NCBI RefSeq assembly: GCF_900169165.1 | Contig: NZ_FXYY01000007.1 | Coordinates: 1 to 64,000, forward strand | DNA from: Brevibacterium linens ATCC 9172 | GTDB lineage: Bacteria; Actinomycetota; Actinomycetes; Actinomycetales; Brevibacteriaceae | Direction of reading: 5' to 3' | Length of the DNA stretch: 64,000 bases | Shown: in pieces, positions 33,392 through 43,551 of the stretch | Layout of the letters: each line of letters starts with the position of its first letter | How positions within the stretch are numbered: the stretch's first letter is position 1 | Made by a program: the position numbers and the translations under genes | Notes under the pieces: model-generated | Seen by the model: only the letters and a program-made list of their open reading frames with translations | What the model was told of the DNA's origin: nothing | Databases searched by the model: none

Positions 33392-35728
33392 TCAGGTCCG
33401 GTGCTGGGTGACCTCTTCGTAGCGTTCTTCGAGTTCGCGGATGCGTTCCTCGAGTTGGCCGATCTTCACCACGTGCCGGTTGGGCACGGTGATGAGCGGG
33501 ATCTCATCGACGGTTCCCTCCACCCGCTCGGGGCCGTTGTGGCCCCAGACGGTGGCGTAGAGATGTTCGTCGTTCTCCTGGCCCCAGGAGCCGAAGTACG
33601 GCACATCTGCCGGTGGTTCCTCCTTGACGAATTCCTTGACGAACTCGGCGTAGGGCTTGGATCGCTTCAGTCGTGCCTGACGCTCGGCGTCACGCATCCG
33701 CTGCGTCTCTTCGGCGTCGACGGCGAAGGTCTCCGGATCCCAGGCCACCTGGTAGATGTCCCGGGCGACGCGGTCGGAGATCCGGTCGAGGCGCAGATCC
33801 TCCAAGACGTTCTCCGGATCGCGTTCGAGCACATCTCCGTAGCCGCCGCCGGCACCCTGGGCGATCATGTACAGCTCGCCTTCCTGCGCGACGTCGAACT
33901 GCAGACCCATGTGGTAGGTCTGGTATTTCCCGCCTTCGAAGGGCTGCTCGTTCATCACCCGTTCCATCGAGAGGTCGAACTGCGAAGGGTCCTTCTTCAC
34001 GATGTCGAAGATGTTGATGCCCTTGACCATCGCCAGCGGGTAGGTCGGGCAGCCGTAGCCGCCGAACAGTCCGGCCACGGAGGAGAAACTCGCACCGGAG
34101 GTCACTGTCATGAAGCCCCAGTTCGGTGTGTTCCGTGCGGCGACGATCATTTCGTAGCCCATGCCTCCGCGGAACTTGCCGAAACCCTGGTTGTCGCGCA
34201 CCACGCGCTTGCTCACCAGTTGGAGGAACGGCACTTCCTCCTCCATGACTTCCTGTTCACCGGTGTCGGCCATTGCGCAGAACAGAGGAGCCACGGCATC
34301 CTCACCGTCCTGGAAGGGCTTTGCGCCGCCGCTCATTCCGTTGAGGTCAGCACACAGGTTGCCGACCTGTTCGCTATGCTGCGTGGTTCCACCCCAGAGG
34401 AAGTTGTTGATCTGGTTGAACCAGGGGGCGAGCACGTTCGCATACTTCTCCGTGACAGAGAACTGGAGCTTCGCATAGGCGATCTGCAGGGCGCTGAAGG
34501 CGCGGAACGAAGCCTGCAGGTTCTGCCCGGTCGGAGCATCGTAGCTGCAGTCGGCCCAGGTGCCTTCGTCGGAGATGACCTCGATGGGAGACAGGGCTCC
34601 GGTCGAACGCGGCAGGTCCGGCCACCAGTAGGACAGGATCGCCTGGGACAGGAACGCCTTCGTCGATGCCAACGGTGAGTTGATCGCCCGGTTGATGATC
34701 TCCGGTCCGGTGCCCCGCAGATCGACGATGAGCCGGTCGCCATTGACGGTGACCTTCGCGGCGAACTTGATGAGGATGTTCTCCTTCAGCGTCGAGTCGA
34801 CGAACTGGTTGACCGTCACCGTGCCGTCGGGCATTTCGGTGATGCGACGGCGCACTTCCTCTTCGACGTCCTCGACGGTCATCCGGATCGAACCCACGAA
34901 GGTCTCGACTCCGAACTCTTCGATCGACTGATCGACGATGTCCATCACGCGTTTGACAGCACCCATCTTCACCTTGATGTCGGCGAGCATGAGCTTCGGG
35001 TCGCGGGTGGAGTGCTGGAGGAAGGTGAGGAGGTCGCGGCGCAGCTTGCCGCGCTCGACGATCTTCATCGGGGAGCCGCGCAGACCGTCGTCGAAGGGCG
35101 TCTCCGAGCCGGACGGCATACCGCCGGGCTCACAAGCACCGTTCTCGCCTTCATGGATCGTCGCACCGACCCAGGCGATGACCTCGCCTTCGCGCATCAC
35201 CGGCACGAGCATCGACTGGTCAGTGTTGTGGACCATGCCGAAGCGCGCATCGTTGTGGAAGAAGCCGTCACCGGGGTTGATGCCGACCGTCGGCTCATCC
35301 TTCCAGTACTTCATGATGTGGCGGATCGGGTGGTGGAGAACAGCGGAGAACGCGATGACTCCGCGGTTCGACATATAGGCGACATCGCCGGAGGCCGTGT
35401 ACACAGCAACGGAGAGGTCGGCCCACTTCGCGCCGGGTGCAGCACCCATGCTCTCGCACATCTCGAACGCTTCGTCCAGCGCTCCGGCCAAGCGCCGGCG
35501 GATCCGATCGGCGACCAGCGGGTCGAGGTCGTTGGCGAGGATCCGCGTCTCGAGCGGGGTGCGCTCGGCGATGCTGTGCTCACGCATGATCTCCGGATCA
35601 GGGCCTAAGAACAGCGTCGTATCGTTCATGAACGCATTGACCCATTCCTGCTCCTCAGCGGTGAGGTGCGTCTCCGGAGTCGGGTGCGAGTGTGTGTGGG
35701 CGATCTGTGGTGAATCTGTAGTCGTCAT
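33392..35728 (-). CDS. Hydantoinase B/oxoprolinase-family subunit of an acetone/acetophenone-type carboxylase
   Basis: 778 residues. HyuB-family features are GDGFFHNDARFGMVHNTDQSMLVPV (the usual NDPxxGGTHxxD region), GATIHEGENG, and the glycine-rich FRGGMGYEMIV near residue 560. The length fits the large subunit of acetone carboxylase (alpha) or ApcD. This subunit carries out the carboxylation step using substrate and bicarbonate activated by the HyuA-like subunits. It starts 12 bases after the HyuA-like gene stop, so the two are co-translated. The substrate is not defined by sequence. Confidence 0.8.
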   Translation of the reverse strand: MTTTDSPQIAHTHSHPTPETHLTAEEQEWVNAFMNDTTLFLGPDPEIMREHSIAERTPLETRILANDLDPLVADRIRRRLAGALDEAFEMCESMGAAPGAKWADLSVAVYTASGDVAYMSNRGVIAFSAVLHHPIRHIMKYWKDEPTVGINPGDGFFHNDARFGMVHNTDQSMLVPVMREGEVIAWVGATIHEGENGACEPGGMPSGSETPFDDGLRGSPMKIVERGKLRRDLLTFLQHSTRDPKLMLADIKVKMGAVKRVMDIVDQSIEEFGVETFVGSIRMTVEDVEEEVRRRITEMPDGTVTVNQFVDSTLKENILIKFAAKVTVNGDRLIVDLRGTGPEIINRAINSPLASTKAFLSQAILSYWWPDLPRSTGALSPIEVISDEGTWADCSYDAPTGQNLQASFRAFSALQIAYAKLQFSVTEKYANVLAPWFNQINNFLWGGTTQHSEQVGNLCADLNGMSGGAKPFQDGEDAVAPLFCAMADTGEQEVMEEEVPFLQLVSKRVVRDNQGFGKFRGGMGYEMIVAARNTPNWGFMTVTSGASFSSVAGLFGGYGCPTYPLAMVKGINIFDIVKKDPSQFDLSMERVMNEQPFEGGKYQTYHMGLQFDVAQEGELYMIAQGAGGGYGDVLERDPENVLEDLRLDRISDRVARDIYQVAWDPETFAVDAEETQRMRDAERQARLKRSKPYAEFVKEFVKEEPPADVPYFGSWGQENDEHLYATVWGHNGPERVEGTVDEIPLITVPNRHVVKIGQLEERIRELEERYEEVTQHRT

Positions 35729-35740
35729 TGTCCTGCTCCT

Positions 35741-37969
35741 TTACTCGACAAGTGCTGACGAGGTGTCCGAATCGGCCGAGCTCTGCGATGAGCCCGAACC
35801 TTGGGAGGCCGAAGCGAAGTCGGCGGGAGAGCTGCTCAGCGTCGATTCGCTGAGCAGCCAGACGGCGCCCTGCGGCGTCGGCTCGATGCGCCAGCCGTGT
35901 TCGACGAGGTAGGTCGTGTTGTCCGTGGTGATGACGGCGGGTCCGTGCACGACATAGTCGGCGCTCAGAGCGCTGGCGTCGTAGATCGGAGTATCGACCG
36001 GGTCGTCGTGGCCGACGAAGTGCACGAGGCGACGTTCGACGGGTTCGGGTGTGCTGCGCTGACCGCCGTACTCGAGGTCGTCGAAGTTCACGACCTCACC
36101 TTCGATGTACGAAGCCACGCGTACCGTCTGCACCCGGACACCCGCCTCGGGGGCCTGTGTGCCTTCACCGTAGCGATCCCCGTAGATCTCGGAGAACTTG
36201 CGGATAACGCCGAGCACATCACCGACGTTCTCGATGCGGTTGATGTCGAAGGACACCGCCGTGGTGACGAGCTGGTTGCCGTAGCGCATGTCCATCTCCA
36301 GACGGTGCTTGACCTTGTCACCGTCGTAGCCCTGCCGCACGAGGTCCTCACGGCCGCGGCGTTCGAGCTCCTCGACGTAGCCGTTGAACCGCTCGTACTC
36401 ATCGAACAGCGACCGCCCGATCGGTTCGTAGAGCACGATGTAGGCGCTGCGTTCGTGGATGTGCAGCGGGTTGAGGTTGCTGGCGCCGAGGGCGGAGAAC
36501 ACCGAGGCGAACGGCGGGAAGAGGATCCGCGAGATTCCGGCACGGGAAGCGATTCCGCAGGCGTGGAGAGGACCGTTGCCGCCGTAGGCGACCATTGTGT
36601 AGTCCTCGACAGTGCCGCCGCGCGAACGCAGCTCCATCTCGATGCCGATGGCCATCTGCTCGTCAACGGTGCGCTTGATGACCTTGGCTGCATCGACGGG
36701 TTCGAGGTCGAGCTCATCGCAGAGCGCTTCTTCGATCGCGAACGTTGACCGTTTCGGGCTGAGCTTGATGAAGCCGTTGGCGTAGTTGTCCGGGTCGAGG
36801 TAGCCGAGTACCAGGTCGGCATCGGTGACGGTCGGGCGCAGTCCGCCGCGGTCATAGCAGGCGGGACCGGGATCCGAACCGGCTGATTCGGGTCCGACCA
36901 CCACAGACTTGTGGATCCGGTCGTAGGAGGCGATCGAACCGCCGCCTGAACCGAGGGTGTTGAGGTGGATCATCGGTACGGACACGAGCCAGCGTCCGAT
37001 CGTGGGCTGGAAGTCGTAGTGTTGGACTCCGCCTTCGGGCACGAGCCCGATGTCGAAGGAAGTTCCGCCCATGTCCATCGAGACAACGTCGCCGATGCCG
37101 GTGGACTCCGACAGGTGCTGTGCCCCGCCGACCCCGGCGATCGGACCCGAGTGGATCGTCTGCAGCGCGTCGGTCGAGTTCGATTGCGCCATTCCACCGG
37201 AGTTGTGGATGACGAGCATCGGCTTCTCGTAGCCGGACTCCCGGAGGTTCGCCGAGAGCTGGTTGAGCGCGTGGAACATCGTCTCGTGGAGGAAGGCGTC
37301 GATGATCGTCGAGTTCGCGCGGACGTATTCGCCCTTGCGTCCGGAGACGTCGCTGCTGAGCAGGACGGGGATCGAGCCGAGCTCGTGAGCCGGGTAGTCC
37401 TCGAGGATCATTTCGAGGATCTGCTGTTCGTGTGCGGGATTCTCAGTCGCGTTCGTCAGCGCCACGACGATCGCCTCGGCGCCGTTGTCGACGAGTTCAC
37501 GGACCTGTTTGCGCACGTCATCGGCTTGGACGGCGACGAGGACTTCACCGACGGAGTCGACGCGTTCCTTCACCGACCGCACCATGTCCCTGGGCACGAG
37601 TGGGGCCGGACGTGCGGCGTCGGCCATATCGCCCTGTTTCTGCGGGTCGAGACCGGCTCCGTAGCCCTTCGACCGGGAGATGTGGATCGTGTCTTCGAAG
37701 CCGTGGGTGACGATCGCAGCCACACGTGGACCTTTGGCCTCGATGAGGGCGTTGGTGCCTAGCGTAGTCGCGTAGCGGACCGAGTCGACTTCCTTGAGCA
37801 CGTCCTCACGGGTCAGGCCGGCCGCCTCGCAGGCGTTGTCGAGTGCCGAGTTGAACCCGAGCGCGAGGTTGTGATGGGTGGTCAGTGCCTTGGACTCGAT
37901 GTAGTGCTCGTCCCAGGCGAAGAAGCAGTCCGTGAAGGTACCGCCGATGTCTACTGATATGCGTTTCAT
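35741..37969 (-). CDS. Hydantoinase A-family subunit, ApcC/beta-like
   Basis: 742 residues with the actin-like ATPase fold. Phosphate motif 1 is ISVDIGGTFTDCFF at the N-terminus. Phosphate motif 2 is VVSMDMGGTSFDIGLV near residue 290. GPACYDRGG and VAYGGNGPLHACGIASRAGI follow. In this enzyme class the HyuA-like subunits use ATP to phosphorylate the ketone enolate and bicarbonate. The C-terminal tail is Ser/Ala-rich. The ATG follows CCGGAGA, 14 bases after the small subunit gene. Confidence 0.82.
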   Translation of the reverse strand: MKRISVDIGGTFTDCFFAWDEHYIESKALTTHHNLALGFNSALDNACEAAGLTREDVLKEVDSVRYATTLGTNALIEAKGPRVAAIVTHGFEDTIHISRSKGYGAGLDPQKQGDMADAARPAPLVPRDMVRSVKERVDSVGEVLVAVQADDVRKQVRELVDNGAEAIVVALTNATENPAHEQQILEMILEDYPAHELGSIPVLLSSDVSGRKGEYVRANSTIIDAFLHETMFHALNQLSANLRESGYEKPMLVIHNSGGMAQSNSTDALQTIHSGPIAGVGGAQHLSESTGIGDVVSMDMGGTSFDIGLVPEGGVQHYDFQPTIGRWLVSVPMIHLNTLGSGGGSIASYDRIHKSVVVGPESAGSDPGPACYDRGGLRPTVTDADLVLGYLDPDNYANGFIKLSPKRSTFAIEEALCDELDLEPVDAAKVIKRTVDEQMAIGIEMELRSRGGTVEDYTMVAYGGNGPLHACGIASRAGISRILFPPFASVFSALGASNLNPLHIHERSAYIVLYEPIGRSLFDEYERFNGYVEELERRGREDLVRQGYDGDKVKHRLEMDMRYGNQLVTTAVSFDINRIENVGDVLGVIRKFSEIYGDRYGEGTQAPEAGVRVQTVRVASYIEGEVVNFDDLEYGGQRSTPEPVERRLVHFVGHDDPVDTPIYDASALSADYVVHGPAVITTDNTTYLVEHGWRIEPTPQGAVWLLSESTLSSSPADFASASQGSGSSQSSADSDTSSALVE

Positions 37970-37983
37970 GTCGAGTCTCCGGT

Positions 37984-38427
37984 TCAGCTCTGTGCGGCCG
38001 GGGCAGTGGCCGCCTCGTCGTAGCGTGGACGCAGGTCGGCGAGGGCGTTCTCGTCGGGTCCGTAGTTGATGACATCGACGGCGTTCTCACCGAAGCGAGC
38101 CCATCGTTCCTTGAGGGAGTCGATGTCCCAGATCATGTCGACCGTCGGCGGGTGGCCGGGCGGCAGGTACTCCGCTTCGATCTGCGTTCCGCAGCCCGGG
38201 CAGCAGTATTCGAGGATCCGGCAGAATCCCGGGTCGGGCGAGAAGGTGTATTTGTACTTCGTCGGGTCGATGTGCGGGGAGTGGATCTCCTCGGGGTTGC
38301 GGTCGTAGACCAGCGTGCCTTCCTTGTAGTTCCCCCGTGCATCGCCGAGGTCGTGAGCGCAGACGCGGCACTGCCAGCGTTCGCTCTCGAGGTCGATGTA
38401 GAGGTATTCCGTCATCGGGACTTTCAT
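37984..38427 (-). CDS. Small zinc-type subunit (acetone carboxylase gamma/ApcB-like)
   Basis: 147 residues. It has CRVCAHDLGDARGNYKEG near residue 20, then EYCCPGCGTQIEAEYLPPG near residue 75. These CxxC pairs match the zinc-binding gamma subunit of acetone carboxylase and the 15-kDa subunit of acetophenone carboxylase. The ATG at 38427 has GGAAGGA upstream; ATG at 38415 is possible. It sits between the two HyuA-like genes, the order found in the acetophenone enzyme. Confidence 0.8.
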   Translation of the reverse strand: MKVPMTEYLYIDLESERWQCRVCAHDLGDARGNYKEGTLVYDRNPEEIHSPHIDPTKYKYTFSPDPGFCRILEYCCPGCGTQIEAEYLPPGHPPTVDMIWDIDSLKERWARFGENAVDVINYGPDENALADLRPRYDEAATAPAAQS

Positions 38428-38530
38428 TGCACTGTTTCCTTCCAGTTCGTCATTGAATGGGTCTGCGGAATTGATGAGCGCCGAGGCGGCCCTCCGTGAC
38501 CGCCCAGATGGCCCTGCGATCGGGGCCAGG

Positions 38531-40459
38531 TCAGGCGCGGTCGTTGAGCAGGAGGTCGCCGGTATCGGAGACGACGAACTCCCAGTCCTCGGGCACCCGG
38601 GCGGTGAAGAACGGGCCTTCGATGATCGCCGGTCCCACGCCTGCGGCGTTGGGCGCTTGATCTTCGAGGACGACGACCGGGACGTCCGTGCGCTGACCGT
38701 TCGTGCCGAGCACCGTGCGGGTCGACTCGGCGACCGCCTTCTCTCCGCCGGTCGGCAGGGTGGTATTGAGCTCGGGGTGCGGAAGCGCGTGCCGGGCGTC
38801 GAGTTCGAGGAAGGTCCGCTGGCCCTCGCCGAGGCGGCCGGCATCGGGCAGGCCCTGATCGGCTGAGTGCCGGGCGCCTTCGCTGCCGTCAGCGTTTTCG
38901 ACGATGAGGCTCCAGGTCAGGGTGCAGTCTTCGAGCGCATACCCTTCCTGGTACATGTAGCGTTCGGCGCGGTCGAGGAAGTCCTTGCGGATCTCTTCGA
39001 CTGCTGCCTCGTCCAGTCCGGTGACATCGGCTTCGAAGTTCTGTCCGATATCGGAGAAGCTGATGCCGTAGGCGGAGAACACAGACGCAAGCCGGGGCAC
39101 GAGCACCTGCTTGACGCCGGCCGCGCGAGCGGCCAGGCAGGCGCTCATCGGTCCGCCGCCGCCGAAGGCAGCCAGCGTCGTCGAACCGTCGGGGCGCACC
39201 TGGTCGGCGAACGCTTCGGCGATCTTCGTTGCGTGGGCCTTCTCCAACTCCAGCAGCGCCTCGTCGAGGGAGACTCCCAGCGGTTCGGCGATGTTCTTCT
39301 CGATGACCTGCTTCGCGCGTTCGGGGTCGAGCCGCATCGCACCGTTGAGGTAGGTCTCGGGGTCGAGGATGCCCATGAGCAGATTGACGTCGGTGATGGT
39401 CGCTTCCTGACCGCCGAAGCCGAAGCAGGCGGGTCCGGGGGCGGCACCGACACTGTCGGGACCGACCTTGATCTGTCCGTCGACGACGCGGAAGATCGAG
39501 CTGCCGCCGACGCCCTTGGACTGGACATCGCTGAGTTCGAAAGAGATCGGGACTCCGCTGACTCGGCCGCGACGGTCGGTGGCGATGCGCAAGTCTTCGA
39601 CGGCGCCGACGTCGGTCGTAGTGCCGCCGACATCAATCATGAGCACATGCGGGATTCCGTAGGCTTCGGCCAGGGCGCGGGTGCCTTCCAATCCACCGCG
39701 TGGACCCGAGGAGTAGGTCTTGAGCGCCACGGACTTCGCCACACGGGAACTCGCTCCGTCGTTGCGGTAGATAAGCAGAGGGTTCTTGACCTTCTGCGCC
39801 CGCAGACGGTGTTCGGCGCTGTAGAGGAAACGTTCGAGTGTGGGGTGGAGGAACGAGTTGAGGATCGCCGACCACAGGCGCCGGCTGCGCAGCGAGTCTG
39901 CGGCGAACTCCCACGAGAAGAGCACTGGCACCGAGCCGAGCAGGTGACGGGGGAAGCGGCGGAGGAAGATGCGCTTGACCTCCTTCTCCTTGGCCTGGTC
40001 GGAGGCCGCGACGACGAGTCGTTCGGCACCGGCCGTGGTCAGGGTGTTGACCGCTTGGACGACGACCGAATCGAGGGCCGTGGCATCCTCGGTGGCATCG
40101 ATGACGGAGACCCGGTCGCCGACGAGTTCGTCGAACAGCTCCGAGGTGGTCTCGTCGAAGCGGATCTGGTCGCGGAAGTCCTTGTCATCGGTGAGGATAC
40201 CGATGGCTGGTCCCTTGCGTTCAACGAGGGCGTTCGTGCCCTGTGTCGAGGAATAGCGGATGATATCGGTCTTCTGCAGCAGAGGGGCCGGGTCGTTCGA
40301 ACCGGTGACTTCCTCGGCCGCCTGCTTGATGCCGTTGAAGAAGCACTCGGAGAGGTCGGTCGGGGTCGTCAGGGTCTTCGTATAGAAGATCCCTTCCTCT
40401 CCGGCGACACACACATCCGTGAGTGTGCCTCCGTTGTCGATGTTGATCAGGTAGTCCAT
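38531..40459 (-). CDS. Hydantoinase A-family subunit, ApcA-like, first gene of the operon
   Basis: 642 residues. Phosphate motif 1 reads NIDNGGTLTDVCV, with Asn replacing Ile or Leu after the Asp. Motif 2 is VLMIDVGGTTTDVGAV near residue 290. GPACFGFGG and LAAFGGGGPMSACLAARAAG follow. It is about 100 residues shorter than the second HyuA-like subunit. Presence of two HyuA-like proteins separates this operon from ordinary acetone carboxylase, which has one. GGAGGAG precedes the ATG. The promoter lies in the 258-base gap to the divergent LuxR-type regulator. Confidence 0.8.
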   Translation of the reverse strand: MDYLINIDNGGTLTDVCVAGEEGIFYTKTLTTPTDLSECFFNGIKQAAEEVTGSNDPAPLLQKTDIIRYSSTQGTNALVERKGPAIGILTDDKDFRDQIRFDETTSELFDELVGDRVSVIDATEDATALDSVVVQAVNTLTTAGAERLVVAASDQAKEKEVKRIFLRRFPRHLLGSVPVLFSWEFAADSLRSRRLWSAILNSFLHPTLERFLYSAEHRLRAQKVKNPLLIYRNDGASSRVAKSVALKTYSSGPRGGLEGTRALAEAYGIPHVLMIDVGGTTTDVGAVEDLRIATDRRGRVSGVPISFELSDVQSKGVGGSSIFRVVDGQIKVGPDSVGAAPGPACFGFGGQEATITDVNLLMGILDPETYLNGAMRLDPERAKQVIEKNIAEPLGVSLDEALLELEKAHATKIAEAFADQVRPDGSTTLAAFGGGGPMSACLAARAAGVKQVLVPRLASVFSAYGISFSDIGQNFEADVTGLDEAAVEEIRKDFLDRAERYMYQEGYALEDCTLTWSLIVENADGSEGARHSADQGLPDAGRLGEGQRTFLELDARHALPHPELNTTLPTGGEKAVAESTRTVLGTNGQRTDVPVVVLEDQAPNAAGVGPAIIEGPFFTARVPEDWEFVVSDTGDLLLNDRA

Positions 40460-40593
40460 TGAACTCCTCCTTGAGTTGAGCGGATCGCCGAGACGATGCT
40501 TACCGGTCTGGCCTTGAGGCCGCCTCGGTGACATTGAATCTAGCGACGGTCCAGGAGGGGCCCGCAAGCCGCCCAGGGGGAGGGTTGGCACGG

Positions 40594-40608
40594 ACCACCC
40601 GGGGTGGT
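40594..40608. promoter_or_regulatory. Inverted repeat between the carboxylase operon and its LAL regulator
   Basis: ACCACC-CGG-GGTGGT lies 135 bases upstream of the HyuA-like gene and 110 before the regulator. It may be the binding site for the LuxR-type protein, although GC-rich palindromes arise easily in such DNA. Confidence 0.35.
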
Positions 40609-40717
40609 TGAGGGGCACAGGGGGTGGCCGGCGGGCGGTCTCACGATAGGATTCGTCGCAAGCACAGACGTACACGCCCAGACGTACGTGCCGATTCGAC
40701 CACGCTGGAGTGCCTCG

Positions 40718-43519
40718 ATGATCCATATGCCGCCGACTGCTTCTACCCGGTTCCGGCCACCCACCCCGGTGGGGCGCTGGCTGACGCGTCCGCGCATGGA
40801 CGCGCTCATCGACCAGGTCGAACTGCGTCGCCTCACCCTCATCCACGCCCCTGCTGGATTCGGGAAATCGACCGTGGCGGCACAATGGGCGGACGAGCTG
40901 TCCCGCCGCGGCAACAAGACGATGTGGTTCTCACTCGACGACGATGACAACCGCACACCGTGGTTCCTCGGGCACCTCCTCGAATGCCTCCGCCCTATTC
41001 ACCCCGACCTGGATGAGAGCATCTTCCAGATACTCGAAGAACGCCCCGAAGACGCCGAACGCTTCGTCGTCCCGCTCATCATCAATGTCGTCCACCAGGC
41101 CGAATTCCGCACCGTCGTTGTCCTTGACGACTGGCATGTCATCGATGATGAACGGACCCAACGGGCCTTGGCCCGACTGCTTGAGGACTCAGGTGACAAG
41201 CTCGGACTCCTCGTCACCAGTCGAACGGCAACGGGACTGCCGCTGACATCCCTGCGCGTCCACGACCAGGTCGTTGAGATCAGCCCGGAGACACTGCGCT
41301 TCGATGAGCGGGAGGCACGCCAGTTCCTCGTTGATGTCAAAGGCCTCGACCTCAGCAGCACCGAGCTGACTGCACTCCATACGAAGACCGAAGGGTGGAT
41401 CGCAGCCCTGCAGCTGACATCGTTGTCTCTGCAGAAGGACTCCGATGTCACCGGACTGCTCGACAGTCTGGCCGACCGTCAGCACGGGATCAGCGATTAT
41501 CTTGCGGAGAACGTCCTCGACCGTCTTGACCCCAAACTGTTGAAGTTCCTGCTCTTCACCTCGGTCCTCGACCGGGTGAATCCGGAGCTGGCCACCCTGC
41601 TCACAGGAGAGCCGCAATCTGAGCTGAGACTTGAGCAGGTGCTCTTCGGAGACCTCTTCCTCCAACGTCTCGACGATTCGGGCACGTGGTATCGCTACCA
41701 TCATCTGTTCCGGGACTTCCTGCGGCAGCGTCTCGAACGCGACCATCCGGAGAAGGTCGCTGAACTCCATTCACTGGCCGCTCACTGGTTCCACACCGAA
41801 GGCATTTTCTCCTCTGCCGTCGACCATGCGCTGCTTGCCGACGAAGCCTCCTTCGCGGCCTCCGTCGTCGAGGAGCAGGCGCTGCGGCTCGTCGAACATT
41901 CGCGGATGACGACTCTGCTCGCGCTTGTTGAGAAGCTGCCACATGATGAGATCAGATCCCGGTCCTGGCTGCAGCTGGCCATCGCGTGGGCCCACTGTCT
42001 CCTCCATTTCCCCGATGAGGCCTTTGCCTCCCTCGACCTCCTTGCCGAGGCGGCAGCTGCCGATCCGCGGCTCACCGCGGCCGATCGGTTCCGGATCACG
42101 CATGAATCCCTCGTCGTGCGCGAATGCGTGGCGATGTACCGGGATCGGGTGCCGGAGGACCAGCAGCTGCGCCGAGAAGTGCTCGAAGAGGCCGAACGCC
42201 TCCATCCATGGACGGTGTCCGTGGCTGCCAATGTCGTCACCTTCTTCGATATCCACCGCGGCCGTGGGGCGGAGGCAGAGCGCCTGCAGCAGTGGGCACA
42301 TCAATACCACCGGCAGGTCGTCGGCAGCTTCAGCGAGGTCTACGGCGACTGCTTCGCCGGACTCATCGCCTTCCACAACCTCGAAATCGCCTTGGCTCAG
42401 CACCATTGGACGAACGCGTTCCGCACCGCCTGCGAACGTTCGGGGCGGCAGTCGCATGCGGCACGGCTGTCGCTGGGGCTCGTGGGCAAACTCCTCTACC
42501 ACCGGGGTGAGGGAGACCGTGCCGAAGAGCTGCTCGAAGAAGCGCTGCAGCTGGGACAGCGGGCCGGAGTCGTTGACTTCATGTTTCCTGTCTACGAGTC
42601 CTTGGCGAATATCCGTGCTGGTCGCAATGACTTACAGGGTGCGTGGGACATCCTCGAGCAGGGTGAGCAGGCAGGACTGTCTCTGTCTCTGCCGCGGCTG
42701 TGGTCTCGAATGGTGACGACGAAGCAGCGCCTGGGTTTTGAGACCAGGCGACCGACGAACCCCTTCGACGCGGCAGATGATCACACCGATGACCAGTCGG
42801 CCGGAGATCGGTACGTGATGGATCGGCAACGTGCAGAATTCGAGGGCGAACTCCTCCGCTTCGACCTGGCCCGAATCCTCCATGACGCTGATGGTGACGC
42901 TCTGGCGAGACTCGGACCGTATGTCGAGGTATTGTTCGCAGAGTCGCAGGGTCAGGGAAACCGCTTCCAGGCGCTGCGTGACCAGATTCTCTGGGCGTCG
43001 GCACTCGAAGCGTGCGGACAGACCGATCAGGCGGAGGAGACGATGCACGACGTGATCCCGGACTGCCAGGCCAGCGGGCTGAGCCAGCCGCTGCTCGAAG
43101 GCGGACCGCTGATACGCCAGATAGCAGCACGGCTCATCGCCGATCCGGAATCTTGGTGCCTGCGTCAACGGACTCTTGACTGGATGACGGAGGTGTTCGA
43201 CTCCAACAGCCCCCTGCGGGCGAACCTCGGAACAGCAGTGGCCGCAGGTGTGGCCGGTGCCAGCAGAACTTGGGGAACCGGACCAGATGAGTTCGACGTC
43301 CTCGCTGCGGTGCCGAAGCGGTCGATCTCCTTGAGCGAGCGGGAACGCGATATCCTCCGCCTCGTCGACGCGGGGTATACGAATCGGGAGATCGCCGGAC
43401 GGCTGTACATCGGCCAGAACACGGTGAAGTGGTATCTGCGCAAGCTCTACCGCATGCTCGGGGTGTCCTCGCGCGAAGACTGTGTGCAGCGTGCGAAGAA
43501 TCTGCAGGTGCTCCACTGA
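40718..43519 (+). CDS. LAL-type (MalT-like) LuxR family regulator
   Basis: 933 residues from the ATG at 40718, which has GGAG eight bases upstream; GTG at 40604 is in frame but overlaps the palindrome. Walker A HAPAGFGKSTV is near residue 44 and Walker B VVVLDDWHVIDD near residue 140. A long helical middle follows. The LuxR helix-turn-helix LSERERDILRLVDAGYTNREIAGRLYI is at about 870-930. Such proteins bind ATP and an inducer before activating transcription. Divergent placement makes it the probable activator of the carboxylase operon, with the ketone or a product as inducer. Confidence 0.82.
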   Translation: MIHMPPTASTRFRPPTPVGRWLTRPRMDALIDQVELRRLTLIHAPAGFGKSTVAAQWADELSRRGNKTMWFSLDDDDNRTPWFLGHLLECLRPIHPDLDESIFQILEERPEDAERFVVPLIINVVHQAEFRTVVVLDDWHVIDDERTQRALARLLEDSGDKLGLLVTSRTATGLPLTSLRVHDQVVEISPETLRFDEREARQFLVDVKGLDLSSTELTALHTKTEGWIAALQLTSLSLQKDSDVTGLLDSLADRQHGISDYLAENVLDRLDPKLLKFLLFTSVLDRVNPELATLLTGEPQSELRLEQVLFGDLFLQRLDDSGTWYRYHHLFRDFLRQRLERDHPEKVAELHSLAAHWFHTEGIFSSAVDHALLADEASFAASVVEEQALRLVEHSRMTTLLALVEKLPHDEIRSRSWLQLAIAWAHCLLHFPDEAFASLDLLAEAAAADPRLTAADRFRITHESLVVRECVAMYRDRVPEDQQLRREVLEEAERLHPWTVSVAANVVTFFDIHRGRGAEAERLQQWAHQYHRQVVGSFSEVYGDCFAGLIAFHNLEIALAQHHWTNAFRTACERSGRQSHAARLSLGLVGKLLYHRGEGDRAEELLEEALQLGQRAGVVDFMFPVYESLANIRAGRNDLQGAWDILEQGEQAGLSLSLPRLWSRMVTTKQRLGFETRRPTNPFDAADDHTDDQSAGDRYVMDRQRAEFEGELLRFDLARILHDADGDALARLGPYVEVLFAESQGQGNRFQALRDQILWASALEACGQTDQAEETMHDVIPDCQASGLSQPLLEGGPLIRQIAARLIADPESWCLRQRTLDWMTEVFDSNSPLRANLGTAVAAGVAGASRTWGTGPDEFDVLAAVPKRSISLSERERDILRLVDAGYTNREIAGRLYIGQNTVKWYLRKLYRMLGVSSREDCVQRAKNLQVLH

Positions 43520-43551
43520 TATCCCGCACCATCCCTCAGACGAACCGCGCA

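Noticed and set aside
33392..40459. 5-oxoprolinase or hydantoinase operon
   Set aside because: Those have one HyuA and one HyuB. Here there are two HyuA-like proteins plus the small CxxC subunit, which points to a ketone carboxylase.
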